From: an uncultured Collinsella sp.
GTDB lineage: Bacteria; Actinomycetota; Coriobacteriia; Coriobacteriales; Coriobacteriaceae
Reading direction: 5' to 3'
Length of the DNA stretch: 64,000 nt
Assembly (NCBI GenBank): GCA_958437935.1
Contig: CAUBPS010000013.1
Location: 1-64,000, forward strand
The position numbers and the translations under genes were made by a program. Each line of letters starts with the position of its first letter. Position 1 is the stretch's first letter. Positions 50,965 to 60,050 of the stretch are shown in pieces. The notes beneath the pieces are model-generated. The model did no database searches. It saw nothing but the letters and a program-made list of their open reading frames with translations, and had not been told where the DNA came from.

Positions 50965-51957
50965 TTAGTAATCGAGCTTCCACATGTAGCGGCGCGTCAT
51001 GTAGTCCTTATGGGTGACGGCGGAAAGCGCACGCATGTAGACGTTGTTGAGGATCGGGGCGAAGATCAGGTGGTTGAAGTACTCGCTCACGCTGTCCTTG
51101 ATGTCGTTGAGGCCGAGTTCCTTTGCGTCGAGCTGATAGACGCGCTCGCCACCGTACTGATTGACGAAGCGAATACCGCGCTCGTCGTTGCAACGGCTGC
51201 GGCCGACGCTGATGAGCTGGAACAGCGAGGTGCGCTTGTCCAGGATCTCGAAGGGACCGTGGAAGAAGTCGCAGGTGTTGATGGTGCAGGAATCAATCTG
51301 CAGCATCTCCTGAACGTTGCAGATGCTAAAGACATAGGCGGCACCAAAGAGCGGGCCCTGAGCCATAACGTTGATGCAGGGCTTGTCGGCGTTCTGCTCG
51401 GCCCACTTGGCGGCGAGCGGACGGGTGTACTCGACGGCTTTGCGGTAGATGGGATCGACCAGATCGAAGGCGGCCATGGCGGTCTCGTACTCGGCATAGC
51501 CCTCGGTCTGCTGCGTGAGCTCCATGGCGATCATGGTCACGACGGCGGAGTTGGTGCGGCCCATGCAGGACTCGTCGACGGCCAGGCTGTCGTACTGGAC
51601 CTTGTAGTCGCAGACCTCGGTGAGGCCGGACTCGTCAACATAAATGGCGATGGTGCTGGCGCCGTGATCCTTGGCTACCTGGGCGGCGACGATGGTCTCC
51701 TTGGTGCCGCGCATGGACACGACGACGGCCAGGGTGTTCTCGTTGACGTAGGCCGGGGTGGCGTGCACGAACTCGTTGCTGGTGTAGCTGGAGCTCACGA
51801 CCTGCGTAGCCTCGTGCTCCATAAAGTACTGGGCAGGATAGTTGCCGCCGTTGGATCCGCCGGCGCCGATCCACACGACGCGCTTGATGCCGCCCTTGTC
51901 TGCCTTGTCAGCCAAAACCTGCGAAACGGCGTCCTTGACCTGTTCCTGAGTAGTCAT
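50965..51957 (-). CDS. SIS-domain sugar-amine 6-phosphate deglycase (FrlB-like), fourth copy, Asp variant
   Basis: A 330-residue double-SIS enzyme. First loop VVWIGAGGSNGGNYPAQYFM, second VVVSMRGTKETIVAAQ. The catalytic block reads NTCDFFHGPFEILDK: Asp replaces the Glu found in the three other copies, while the His is kept. The end is YMTRRYMWKLDY. It is divergent from its GntR regulator at 52164, with shared repeated operators between them. No PTS gene is adjacent, so the substrate must enter by another permease. GGAT/AAAGG-type site upstream (GAAAGGCTG). Confidence 0.8.
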   Translation of the reverse strand: MTTQEQVKDAVSQVLADKADKGGIKRVVWIGAGGSNGGNYPAQYFMEHEATQVVSSSYTSNEFVHATPAYVNENTLAVVVSMRGTKETIVAAQVAKDHGASTIAIYVDESGLTEVCDYKVQYDSLAVDESCMGRTNSAVVTMIAMELTQQTEGYAEYETAMAAFDLVDPIYRKAVEYTRPLAAKWAEQNADKPCINVMAQGPLFGAAYVFSICNVQEMLQIDSCTINTCDFFHGPFEILDKRTSLFQLISVGRSRCNDERGIRFVNQYGGERVYQLDAKELGLNDIKDSVSEYFNHLIFAPILNNVYMRALSAVTHKDYMTRRYMWKLDY

Positions 51958-51996
51958 CGTGCATCAGCCTTTCTTCTCGTTTGATGCTCATCACAG

Positions 51997-52156
51997 GCAT
52001 ACAAGTTACATACATGTCTTTGCGATGTCGACTAGTTGTATGCTATATTTGTCTTAGAAATTTTGCTGCCGTGGTTTTCAGAAATCATTTACCAGCGGTT
52101 TTGTTGTCATGTTGGATACATGCTTGGTTCGGCAAGCATACAAGTTAGATACAGGT
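51997..52156. promoter_or_regulatory. Repeated operators in the SIS/GntR divergent promoter
   Basis: GCATACAAGTTA followed by CATACATGT at 51997-52017 and GCATACAAGTTA followed by GATACAGGT at 52136-52156 are near-identical direct repeats 139 bp apart. A partial inverted copy (TTGTATGC) lies at 52036-52043. Each is close to the start of one divergent gene, so the regulator at 52164 probably controls both the SIS gene and itself. Confidence 0.7.
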
Positions 52157-52163
52157 TGGTCGC

Positions 52164-52886
52164 ATGAGCATTTCGTCGAAAAAGAACTTGGCCCAATACG
52201 AGCGCCTGGCGGGTACGCTGCGCGACCGTATCGCCGCTGGCACCTACGCACGCGGAGACAAGTTGCCATCCGAGATGGAGCTCATGGCAGAATCGGGTCT
52301 GTCGCGCAGCACCGTGCGCCACGCGCTTAAGGTGCTGGTGGATGAGGGCCTGGTGCGCACCGAGCGCGGACGCGGCGCCTTTGTGGCCGACACGCCCGAG
52401 GTGCACGAGAACAACCTGGTGTTCTCGAGCTATACGAAGCAGGTCGAAGGCCAGGGCATGAAGCCCACCACGCGCACCGTGGACTCGGGCTTTGCCAAGG
52501 CAGCCGGCAGCGTGGCCAAGTTCTTCGATACCGCCGTGGGCAGCAAGCTCGTCAAGCTCGTCCGCCTGCGTTATCTGGACGACGTGCCGCTCTGCTTGGA
52601 AACCACGTATCTGCCGCCGAGCTTTGGGGCGCTCATCGACCGCGACATCAACGGGTCGCTCTACGCCACACTGCGCCAGGAGTTCCATCGCGCGCCGGCC
52701 CAGGGCAACAAAACCTTTGAGGTGTGCTATGCCTCGCAAAACGAGGCGTTTTTGCTCAATGTTGAGCGCGGGCAGGCGCTAATCCTAATCACCGACTACG
52801 TCTACGACACCGACGGACGCCCGCTCCACGTCTCCAAGCGCATCCAACGAACCGACCGCGCCAAATACACCGAGCCCATCGGCTAA
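52164..52886 (+). CDS. GntR/HutC-family transcriptional regulator
   Basis: A 240-residue regulator with a winged HTH (QYERLAGTLRDRIAAGTYARGDKLPSEMELMAESGLSRSTVRHALKVLVDEGLVRTERGRGAFV) and a UTRA effector domain. It is divergent from the fourth SIS gene. The stop codon TAA lies at the left edge of an R2 palindrome that also supplies the stop of the convergent GNAT gene. Confidence 0.9.
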   Translation: MSISSKKNLAQYERLAGTLRDRIAAGTYARGDKLPSEMELMAESGLSRSTVRHALKVLVDEGLVRTERGRGAFVADTPEVHENNLVFSSYTKQVEGQGMKPTTRTVDSGFAKAAGSVAKFFDTAVGSKLVKLVRLRYLDDVPLCLETTYLPPSFGALIDRDINGSLYATLRQEFHRAPAQGNKTFEVCYASQNEAFLLNVERGQALILITDYVYDTDGRPLHVSKRIQRTDRAKYTEPIG

Positions 52887-52922
52887 CCTGCCAAAATAAA
52901 CCTGTCCCTAAATGGTAGGTTT
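52885..52922 (-). repeat. R2 palindrome at the GntR/GNAT convergent junction
   Basis: AACCTGCCA at 52885-52893 pairs with TGGTAGGTT at 52913-52921 (one G-T) around CCTGTCCC. The two convergent stop codons are only 21 bp apart and both fall in or at the edge of the element. Confidence 0.85.
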
Positions 52923-53498
52923 GAGGAGGTCGGGGAACCAGGTTGGTTTGGATTGGTTAGGGACGCGCTCGGCCAGGACCAGCTCCATCCAGCACATGTC
53001 GTACCAGCGGCCGAACTTTTGGGCGCAGCGATCGAAGGCGCCCACCAGGCGATACCCCATATGGTCATGGAAATCCTGGCTGTTGTGCGTCAGGTACTCG
53101 TCGTCCTTGTCGTGCGGCACGGCGATGAGCGCGCACATGTTGGTGATGCCCATCGCGACCAGACACTGCTTGAGCGCATCGTGCAGCTTGCGGCCCAGCC
53201 CGCCGTGACGCACGTCGCGCGCCAGGTAGATCGACGTCTCGACCGACCAGTCGTATGCCTCGCGGCTGTTGAGCGGGCTCACATAGGCATAGCCTACCGG
53301 GCGCCCGTCCAGCTCCATCACCAGGTACGGATAGCGCTTGAGCGTACGCTCGATGCGCCCGGCGAACTCCTCAACGCTCGGCACCTCGTATTCGCAGGTA
53401 ATCGCCGTCTGGCGCACATACGGCTCATAGATGGCAAGCAGCGCCGGCGCATCATCGGGCGTCGCCAGGCGAATCGTCGGCTCGGACATCTCGGTCAC
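52908..53498 (-). CDS. GNAT family N-acetyltransferase
   Basis: About 196 residues of the GNAT fold, similar to phosphinothricin/methionine-sulfoximine N-acetyltransferases. It has RLATPDDAPALLAIYEPYV at the N-terminus, the acetyl-CoA loop VRHGGLGRKLHDALKQCL near residue 110, and FHDHMGYRLVGAFDRCAQKFGRWYDMCWMELVL. The start is GTG at 53498 with AGAGGGG at good spacing, or ATG three codons later. The final residues and TAG come from the R2 palindrome. Substrate is probably a small amine or amino-acid analogue. Confidence 0.85.
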   Translation of the reverse strand: MTEMSEPTIRLATPDDAPALLAIYEPYVRQTAITCEYEVPSVEEFAGRIERTLKRYPYLVMELDGRPVGYAYVSPLNSREAYDWSVETSIYLARDVRHGGLGRKLHDALKQCLVAMGITNMCALIAVPHDKDDEYLTHNSQDFHDHMGYRLVGAFDRCAQKFGRWYDMCWMELVLAERVPNQSKPTWFPDLLKPTI

Positions 53499-53519
53499 AC
53501 AACCCCTCTCCCTCAAAAG

Positions 53520-53558
53520 CAAAGGCCGCCCTGCGCCAAACCCAGGCGCAAGGCGGCC
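53520..53558 (-). terminator. Terminator of the threonine aldolase gene
   Basis: GGCCGCCCTGCGCC at 53524-53537 pairs with GGCGCAAGGCGGCC at 53545-53558 (one mismatch); on the minus strand followed by TTTGCTTTTG. Confidence 0.85.
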
Positions 53559-53576
53559 CCTCGTCATTACGTCAAG

Positions 53577-54602
53577 CTACAGGACAGCCGCCAACGCGTC
53601 GATGTCCTCCTGCGTCGTGGCCCAGCTGGTGCAAAAGCGCACCACCGTATGGGTCTCGTCGTACTTTTCCCAGTACTCGATCGAGGCATGCTCGCGAATG
53701 CGGGCCATATCCTCGTTGGGCAGAATCACAAACTGCTGGTTTGTGGGCGTCTCCAAAAAGAACTGGTAGCCGCGCTCGTGCAGCACTCGACGAAGCGCCT
53801 GAGCCGTCTCGATCGCCTGGCGACCAATCTCAAAATACAAGCCGTCGGTAAAGAGCGCCTCAAACTGCACGCCCGTCAGGCGGCCCTTGGCCAGCAGCGC
53901 GCCATGCTGCTTAATGCGCGGAATGGGATGTGCCGGAGCGTGCATGCCGCAGAACACCACGGCCTCGCCGCACAGAGCACCGCACTTGGTGCCGCCGATG
54001 TAGAACACGTCGCACAGCTGCGCCAGCTCGGGCAGGGTAATGTCGCACTCGTCGGCCGCCAGCGCGTAGGCCAGGCGGGCGCCATCCACAAACAGCGGAA
54101 TCTGGCGCTTCTGGCACACCGCATGGATTGCCGCGAGCTCGGCCTTTGAGTACAGCGTGCCGTACTCGGTCGACAGGCTCACGTACACGGCGCCCGGAAA
54201 CACCATGTGCTCGCAGCTCTCGTTTTCGTAGAACACCTGGATATAGTTTTCGAGATCCTCGGCGCGCATCTTGCCCTCGTAGCCAGGAATGGTGAGCACC
54301 TTGTGGCCGCCAAACTCGATGGCGCCCGCCTCGTGACAGGCAACGTGGCCGGTCTCGGCGGCAACCACGCCCTCGTACGGCGCGAGCAGCATGTCAATCA
54401 CCGTCGCGTTGGTCTGCGTGCCGCCCACCAGCAAAAATACGTCGGCATCGGGAGCCTGACAGGCCTCGCGGATAAGCTGCTTGGCGCGCTCGGTATGCGC
54501 ATCGGTACCATAGCCGGGCTGCGGCTCCATATTGGTGTCGACGAGCGCCTGCAGCACCGCCGGATGTGCGCCGTGGGAATAGTCGTTGTTGAACGCGAGC
54601 AT
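53577..54602 (-). CDS. Low-specificity L-threonine aldolase
   Basis: A PLP-dependent enzyme of fold type I that splits L-threonine or allo-threonine to glycine and acetaldehyde; cytoplasmic. The 341 residues begin MLAFNNDYSHGAHPAVLQAL, with the N-terminal substrate-binding region GYGTDAHTERAKQLI, PLP ring-stacking His in AAETGHVACHEAGAIEF, the LFVDGARLAYAL Asp-Arg pair, and the PLP lysine in IGGTKCGALCGEAVVF. The length matches the family. GAGAGGAT precedes the ATG. It has its own terminator and appears monocistronic. Confidence 0.93.
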   Translation of the reverse strand: MLAFNNDYSHGAHPAVLQALVDTNMEPQPGYGTDAHTERAKQLIREACQAPDADVFLLVGGTQTNATVIDMLLAPYEGVVAAETGHVACHEAGAIEFGGHKVLTIPGYEGKMRAEDLENYIQVFYENESCEHMVFPGAVYVSLSTEYGTLYSKAELAAIHAVCQKRQIPLFVDGARLAYALAADECDITLPELAQLCDVFYIGGTKCGALCGEAVVFCGMHAPAHPIPRIKQHGALLAKGRLTGVQFEALFTDGLYFEIGRQAIETAQALRRVLHERGYQFFLETPTNQQFVILPNEDMARIREHASIEYWEKYDETHTVVRFCTSWATTQEDIDALAAVL

Positions 54603-54647
54603 GGCAATCCTCTCTTACCAGATATCGACCAGATGATTCAAACGGGG

Positions 54648-55511
54648 CTATTGTACGCCGTTGGGATAGGCGATGCGCGCGGCAAGGCACTCAAGCGCCA
54701 GCACCAGGGCAAAGCCGCAGCTCACGTCAGTCAAAAAGTGTGCACCGATCACGATACGGCCAAAGGCGACGAGCGCCGCGACGAGCGACGCCGCCCAAAA
54801 GACCACGCGGCGACGCGAAGGCTTTTCCGTAAAGGCCGCCGCGGGAAGCCCGGCGAGCATAAGGCCGATCGCCGCGTGCGCGGTGTGCCCGCTCGCGAAC
54901 GACTTAAAGCCGTCCTTGATCACGCCGGCGGCGATATAGCTCCACTTATCGGGATTGCCGATTACCCACCACGGCTGAAAATTGAGCCCCGGCGTGACCT
55001 CGATCACGCGCATGCGCGGGCGCGACCACAGCGGCTTGACAACCACGTTGAGGATGATGGCCTGAGCGACCCACACGGCAAGCACCATCAGCGCCCAGCG
55101 TGTGAGCTCGTCGGAGTCGGTATCGCGCGTGAGGCGATAGGCGATGAGGTTGGCCGCGATGACCAATGCAAACGTCAGAACCAGCTGAAACGCAATAAGC
55201 TTGCCGCCGACGCGCAGCGATCCGATAATCTCGTAGCCGACCAGGCCTACGTTGATCAGAACGCCCAGCGCAGCGAGCCACTTGCTCGCCTTGGAATCGG
55301 GACGTGCCGAGCGCACGAGCATAATGCCCGCGACGCTCGCCGTCAGCTCGAACGGCAGCTCGCCGGCCGCCTCGACAAAGCGGCCAAACAGGCTAGACGA
55401 GTTGAACAGCGCACTCGAGATTTGGTAATCGAAAAAAGACCCGACGAGCAGACAAAAGGCCAAGATGACCGCGATAGCAGCGGCATCTTTCTTATAGATG
55501 TACCCGAACAT
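54648..55511 (-). CDS. PAP2-family membrane phosphatase
   Basis: A 287-residue integral membrane protein with about six membrane segments. The phosphatidic-acid phosphatase signature is present in order: KPLWSRPRMRVIE, FASGHTAHAAIG and GRIVIGAHFLTDVSCG, carrying the catalytic His and Arg residues. Family members dephosphorylate undecaprenyl pyrophosphate or phospholipids on the outer face of the membrane. GAAAGGAAAG lies upstream of the start. It follows mfd by 56 bp and may be co-transcribed. Confidence 0.88.
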   Translation of the reverse strand: MFGYIYKKDAAAIAVILAFCLLVGSFFDYQISSALFNSSSLFGRFVEAAGELPFELTASVAGIMLVRSARPDSKASKWLAALGVLINVGLVGYEIIGSLRVGGKLIAFQLVLTFALVIAANLIAYRLTRDTDSDELTRWALMVLAVWVAQAIILNVVVKPLWSRPRMRVIEVTPGLNFQPWWVIGNPDKWSYIAAGVIKDGFKSFASGHTAHAAIGLMLAGLPAAAFTEKPSRRRVVFWAASLVAALVAFGRIVIGAHFLTDVSCGFALVLALECLAARIAYPNGVQ

Positions 55512-55567
55512 GCTTTCCTTTCGATGGAACCAGATTGCCCAAATGGAGCGTTTACGGCGTCGACCCG

Positions 55568-58500
55568 TTAATCATCGTCGGACGCGCCCAGCTGCTGCAG
55601 CAGCATGAGTGCGGCTGCCACCGGGCCGGTGCCGTCGTTGGCGTCGAGACCGCGACCCAGGCCGCTGCCCGCGCCAGCGCCCGCCTTGTAGGGCACCGAC
55701 AGTTTGCGGCTCTTAGGAAAGTTCACCGCACCGTACCGGGTCTTAAACTCAAAGGCCACCTTCTTGGGCACGTCGACACCCAGGAAGGTAATGCGCCCGC
55801 CGCTGAGCGTGACGCTCTCGAGCCCCAGACGCTCGCCACGAATGCGGATACGCGCGCGGTTGAACAGGTTGAGCCCCGCCAACGGCAGCTCGCCGTGCGC
55901 GGCCTCGGTCTCCTCCTGCACCTCATCGATACTCTCCAGGTCCTCTGCCGCCGCGAGCTTACGGTACACGAGCACGCGCTGGTCCACCGCCGGCATGTAC
56001 TCCTCGGACAAGAAGTAGTCGGCCGGCAGGTTGATGCCCACGCTCGCCGCCTCCACGCCGGCATCGTCATCGCCGCGCGCCTCGGCCACGGCCTGTCCCA
56101 ACATCTGCGTAAACAGATCAAAGCCCACGCTCGACAGGTTACCGTGCTGTTCGGCGCCCATAAGCGAGCCGGCGCCGCGAATCTCCAGGTCGCGCATGGC
56201 GATGCGCATGCCGCTGCCCAGGTCCTGGAACTCGGAAAGCGCGGTCAGGCGCGCCGTGGCCTCCTCGGTCAGCGGCAGCTCGCCGGGGAACATAAAGTAC
56301 GCGTATGCCTGCGTGGCCGAGCGGCCAACGCGGCCCTTGAGCTGGTAAAGCTGCGCCAGGCCCAGGCGCTGCGAATCCTCGATGATGAGCGTGTTGGCCG
56401 TCGCGTTGTCGATGCCGCTCTCCACGATGGTCGTGGCGATGAGCACGTCGATCTTCTTGGTCGCGAACTCGATCATCACGTCCTCGACCTCGCGCGGGCT
56501 CATCTTGCCGTGCGCCACGCCCACGCGCGCCTCGGGCGCGGCCTCGTGCACGCGCGCCACGGCGTCGTCGATGGTCTTGACGCGGTTGGACACGTAGTAC
56601 ACCTGACCGCCGCGGCCCACTTCCAGGCGAATCGCCGCGCTCACCACGTCGGGGTCGTACTCCCCCACGTGCACGATCACGGGACGGCGCCCGGTCGGCG
56701 GCGTGGTGATCAGGCTCATGTCGCGCACGCCGCTCGTGGCCATCTGCATGGTTCGTGGGATGGGCGTTGCCGAAAGCGTGAGCACGTCAATCTGCTCGCG
56801 CAGGTTTTTGAGCTGCTCCTTGTGCTGCACGCCAAAGCGCTGCTCCTCGTCGATGATCACCAGGCCCAGGTTCTTGGGGTTCACATCGGCCGAAAGCAGG
56901 CGATGCGTGCCGATGAGCACGTCAATCGTGCCCTCGGCAAATGCCTTGAGCGCGCGCCTTTGCTGCGCCGGCGTGCGGAAGCGGCTGAGCACCTCGACCT
57001 CAAGACCAAACGGGGCAAAGCGCTCAAAGAACGTCTCGTAGTGTTGCTGGGCCAGAATGGTCGTGGGGCAGAGCACCATGACCTGACGACCGGAGTCCAC
57101 GCACTTAAACGCCGCGCGCAGGGCGACCTCGGTCTTGCCAAAGCCCACGTCGCCGCACAGCAGGCGGTCCATGGGCTTGGGTGCCTCCATATCGGCCTTA
57201 ATGTCGGCGATAGCCTCCAGCTGGTCGCGCGTCTCGTCGTAGGGAAAGCTCTGCTCCATCTCGATCTGCTCGGGCGTATCGGGCGGGCAGGCGATGCCGG
57301 TGATCGACGAGCGACGCGTATAGAGGTCGACCAGGTCAAACGCCAGCTTTTTGGCATTCTTGCGCGCCTTGTTGGTGGCGCGCGTCCAGTCGGCGGTGTT
57401 GAGCCTGGTCAGACGCGGCTTGTCGCCGTCGGGACCGACATAGCGCGTAATGCGGTCGACCTGCTCGAGCGGCACGTAGAGCTTGTCGCCGTCGGCGTAT
57501 TCCAGCAAAAAGTAGTCGCGTTCCTTGCCGCCCACTTCCTGGCGCGCGATCTCGCTAAAGAGCGCGATACCGTGGGTGGCGTGCACCACGTAGTCGCCCG
57601 GCTTAAACGGGAAGGTGATCTGCGTGATGTCCACCTTGCGGCGGCTGCGCGCGCGGTTGGCGTCCATGCGCGCGTTGAGGTCGGCGATTGAGAACACGGC
57701 CAGGTTGGCGTCGGGTATCACCACGCCCTGCGGCAGGGCGGCGTCCACAAAAGTCACGCGTCCACGCGAGATGGTGGGCACGGCGGCACCGGCGGCAGCC
57801 TGGGCGGCGCCGGCCTCCAGAGAGCGGGCGTTGAGCGCGTCGGCCTTGCGTTCGCGAATTGCAGCATGAGCATCCTGACGGGCAGCACGGTCGGCAGAAT
57901 CGGCTGCTGCCACGCGCACGCGATCGCCGATAGCGCCGGCATTTTCGGGCGCCGCGGTCAGCGATTCTTCAAAGGTAATGCCCTCGTCGCCAAAGGTGAG
58001 CTCCATCGACTCGCGCGCACCGCGGTCGGGGATGGCAAACACGCAGGCATAGCGCTTGCCCACGACCTCCTGGATGCGCGTCATAAAACGGTTGTCCGAG
58101 CCTGCGATGGCAGGCTGCTCAATCTTGAGTTCGGCCGTCACCGCACCGCCGGCACGGATGAGGCTCACATAGTTCAGGCGTTGCTGGGAGCCAAAGTCGA
58201 GTTGCTGGGCACGCACGTACAGGCCGTCCAGACGGTCGACCCCCGCCTCGCCGGCACGTGCCTCGATATCCTCGTAGGCGCGCAGGCAATCGTCGAACAG
58301 CGAGCGCGGCTCGGACAGCACCACGAGCGCCTTGCCGCTCACATGCGACAGCGGGCTCACGGTCTGGCCGTACATCACCGGCAAAAAGCGGTCGAGCTCG
58401 GGCGTGACGATGCGTGCATCCACCATCTCGAGCAGCGCCGCCAGCTTACTGTCGTCCTGGCTGGCGCGGTAGAGCGCCACATGCATGTTGTGAACGGCCT

Positions 58501-59200
58501 CGTCGGTGAGCGCGAGCTCGCGACAGGGGAAGATTTCGATGCTGTCCTCGTTGCCGATGGTCTGGCCCGTAGAGCTCACCATGCGGCGGATGCGATCGAT
58601 CTCGTCGCCGAAGAACTCAATACGCACGGGCGCTTTTTCCTGCGCGGGGAACACCTCGACGGTGTCGCCGTGCACGCGGAACAGACCAGGCGCGTCGGCG
58701 GCGCCGGCATTGGTGTAACCCATGCCCACCAGACGCTGCGGCACCTCGTCAAAGGGAATCTCCTCGCCCACCGCAAAAGTAGTGGACTCCCAGTAGCGAC
58801 TCTCGACCGGCGGCACGCAGCGCAGCAGTGCGCGGGCCGAGGCGACCATGATGCAGTTGTCCCCGCGTACGATGCGTCCCAGGGCCTCGCAGCGCTGCGC
58901 CACCACGGCGTCGTCGGGCGCCTGCTCGCGCCAGGGGTAGTCCTTGCGCTCGGGAAAACGGCACACATGCGCCAGGCCCACGTAGGCGGCAAGGCTACGA
59001 GCGGCGCGATCGGCCGCATCCTCGCCGCTCACGATATAGACCGTGGGACGCGGACGACGCGCAAACTGCGCGGCCGCCATAAGCGTGCGGCCCGACTGCG
59101 ACACGGCCAGCGTCACGTCCTCGCCGGCATCGAGCCCGGCCTCGACGGTCTGCAGTGCCTCGGCAGTGTAGAGCTGCGCGGCTATACGGTGAATGAGCAT
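55568..59200 (-). CDS. mfd: Transcription-repair coupling factor
   Basis: Removes RNA polymerase stalled at DNA damage and recruits UvrA. About 1210 residues. The N-terminal UvrB-homology region is followed by the CarD-like RNA-polymerase interaction domain near residue 540 (PGDYVVHATHGIALFSEI...YADGDKLYVPLEQVDRITRYVG). The RecG-like translocase has Walker A CGDVGFGKTEVALRAAF near residue 683, the DEEQ motif VIIDEEQRFGVQHKE near 783, and TATPIPRTMQMA, FPGELPL and the TRCF C-terminal domain. The start at 59200 (MLIHRIAAQLY) is fixed by CGGAGGAAC. The C-terminal tail after residue 1170 is Gly/Ala-rich. Confidence 0.96.
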   Translation of the reverse strand: MLIHRIAAQLYTAEALQTVEAGLDAGEDVTLAVSQSGRTLMAAAQFARRPRPTVYIVSGEDAADRAARSLAAYVGLAHVCRFPERKDYPWREQAPDDAVVAQRCEALGRIVRGDNCIMVASARALLRCVPPVESRYWESTTFAVGEEIPFDEVPQRLVGMGYTNAGAADAPGLFRVHGDTVEVFPAQEKAPVRIEFFGDEIDRIRRMVSSTGQTIGNEDSIEIFPCRELALTDEAVHNMHVALYRASQDDSKLAALLEMVDARIVTPELDRFLPVMYGQTVSPLSHVSGKALVVLSEPRSLFDDCLRAYEDIEARAGEAGVDRLDGLYVRAQQLDFGSQQRLNYVSLIRAGGAVTAELKIEQPAIAGSDNRFMTRIQEVVGKRYACVFAIPDRGARESMELTFGDEGITFEESLTAAPENAGAIGDRVRVAAADSADRAARQDAHAAIRERKADALNARSLEAGAAQAAAGAAVPTISRGRVTFVDAALPQGVVIPDANLAVFSIADLNARMDANRARSRRKVDITQITFPFKPGDYVVHATHGIALFSEIARQEVGGKERDYFLLEYADGDKLYVPLEQVDRITRYVGPDGDKPRLTRLNTADWTRATNKARKNAKKLAFDLVDLYTRRSSITGIACPPDTPEQIEMEQSFPYDETRDQLEAIADIKADMEAPKPMDRLLCGDVGFGKTEVALRAAFKCVDSGRQVMVLCPTTILAQQHYETFFERFAPFGLEVEVLSRFRTPAQQRRALKAFAEGTIDVLIGTHRLLSADVNPKNLGLVIIDEEQRFGVQHKEQLKNLREQIDVLTLSATPIPRTMQMATSGVRDMSLITTPPTGRRPVIVHVGEYDPDVVSAAIRLEVGRGGQVYYVSNRVKTIDDAVARVHEAAPEARVGVAHGKMSPREVEDVMIEFATKKIDVLIATTIVESGIDNATANTLIIEDSQRLGLAQLYQLKGRVGRSATQAYAYFMFPGELPLTEEATARLTALSEFQDLGSGMRIAMRDLEIRGAGSLMGAEQHGNLSSVGFDLFTQMLGQAVAEARGDDDAGVEAASVGINLPADYFLSEEYMPAVDQRVLVYRKLAAAEDLESIDEVQEETEAAHGELPLAGLNLFNRARIRIRGERLGLESVTLSGGRITFLGVDVPKKVAFEFKTRYGAVNFPKSRKLSVPYKAGAGAGSGLGRGLDANDGTGPVAAALMLLQQLGASDDD

Positions 59201-59226
59201 GCTGTTCCTCCGGCATTGCAACGCCA

Positions 59227-59254
59227 AAAGCCCGCCGGGGCAAGCTCGGCGGGT
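59227..59254 (-). terminator. Terminator of nth
   Basis: GCCCGCCGGGG at 59230-59240 pairs with CTCGGCGGGT at 59245-59254 with one bulge; on the minus strand followed by TTTTGGCG. It lies between the nth stop and the mfd start. Confidence 0.75.
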
Positions 59255-59321
59255 CGTTCGTCAAAAATCATTGCTTGTCATGGTAGCGCATGGGGCGCGC
59301 ACGCCGATGCACGCCACGGCG

Positions 59322-59987
59322 CTACCCCAAAACGCGCACGCTGGGGCACAAATCCGCCAGCGGGCACTCGTCGCACTTGGGTTTGCGGGCGTCGCAGATC
59401 TCGCGGCCAAAGGTGATCCACTGGTGATTGACCGACTCCCAATACTCGTGCGGCAAAATCTTGAGCAGATCCTGCTCGGTCTTGAGCGGCTCTTTGGCGT
59501 GCGTCTTGGGACTCAGCATCAGGCGGTGCGCGATGCGGTTGACGTGCGTATCGACCGCGATGCCCTCAACAATGCCAAATCCCACGTTGAGCACGATGTT
59601 CGCCGTCTTGCGTCCCACGCCCGGCAGCTTCACGAGTTCCTTCATGTCGGCCGGCACCTCGCCGCCGTAGTCGGCAACGATCATCTGCGCGGCCTCCACG
59701 GCATGCTTGGCCTTACTCTTATAAAAGCCGAGTGACTTAATGGTGTCCGCCACGTCGGCCACGCTCGCCCCGGCCATGGCCTCGGGCGTGGGCCACTGGG
59801 CAAACAGCTTTGGCGTCACCTTGTTGACCTGTGCGTCGGTCGTCTGCGCCGAGAGCAGTACCGCGATGAGCAGCCTAAAGGGATTCTCGTGGTCCAAGAA
59901 GCACTCGACCGGGCCATAGCGACGGTTAAGGCGCTCGCACACCTCGATGGCGCGTTCGCGTTTGGCGGCATTGGTCTCGCGTGGCAT
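59322..59987 (-). CDS. nth: Endonuclease III
   Basis: A base-excision-repair glycosylase/AP lyase that removes oxidised pyrimidines. 221 residues. Helix-hairpin-helix LPGVGRKTANIVLNVGFG carries the catalytic Lys near residue 125, and the catalytic Asp is in AVDTHVNRIAHRL. The C-terminal 4Fe-4S cluster has Cys spaced C-x6-C-x2-C-x5-C (CDARKPKCDECPLADLC). The start at MPRETNAAK has GAGGAG upstream. Domain order and length are normal. It lies between an ABC exporter and mfd, all on the same strand. Confidence 0.96.
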   Translation of the reverse strand: MPRETNAAKRERAIEVCERLNRRYGPVECFLDHENPFRLLIAVLLSAQTTDAQVNKVTPKLFAQWPTPEAMAGASVADVADTIKSLGFYKSKAKHAVEAAQMIVADYGGEVPADMKELVKLPGVGRKTANIVLNVGFGIVEGIAVDTHVNRIAHRLMLSPKTHAKEPLKTEQDLLKILPHEYWESVNHQWITFGREICDARKPKCDECPLADLCPSVRVLG

Positions 59988-60050
59988 AACGACTCCTCGG
60001 CTCGGCAGAAACATAACTTCACGGAAACGATTGTCCCACGTACGGGGGCC

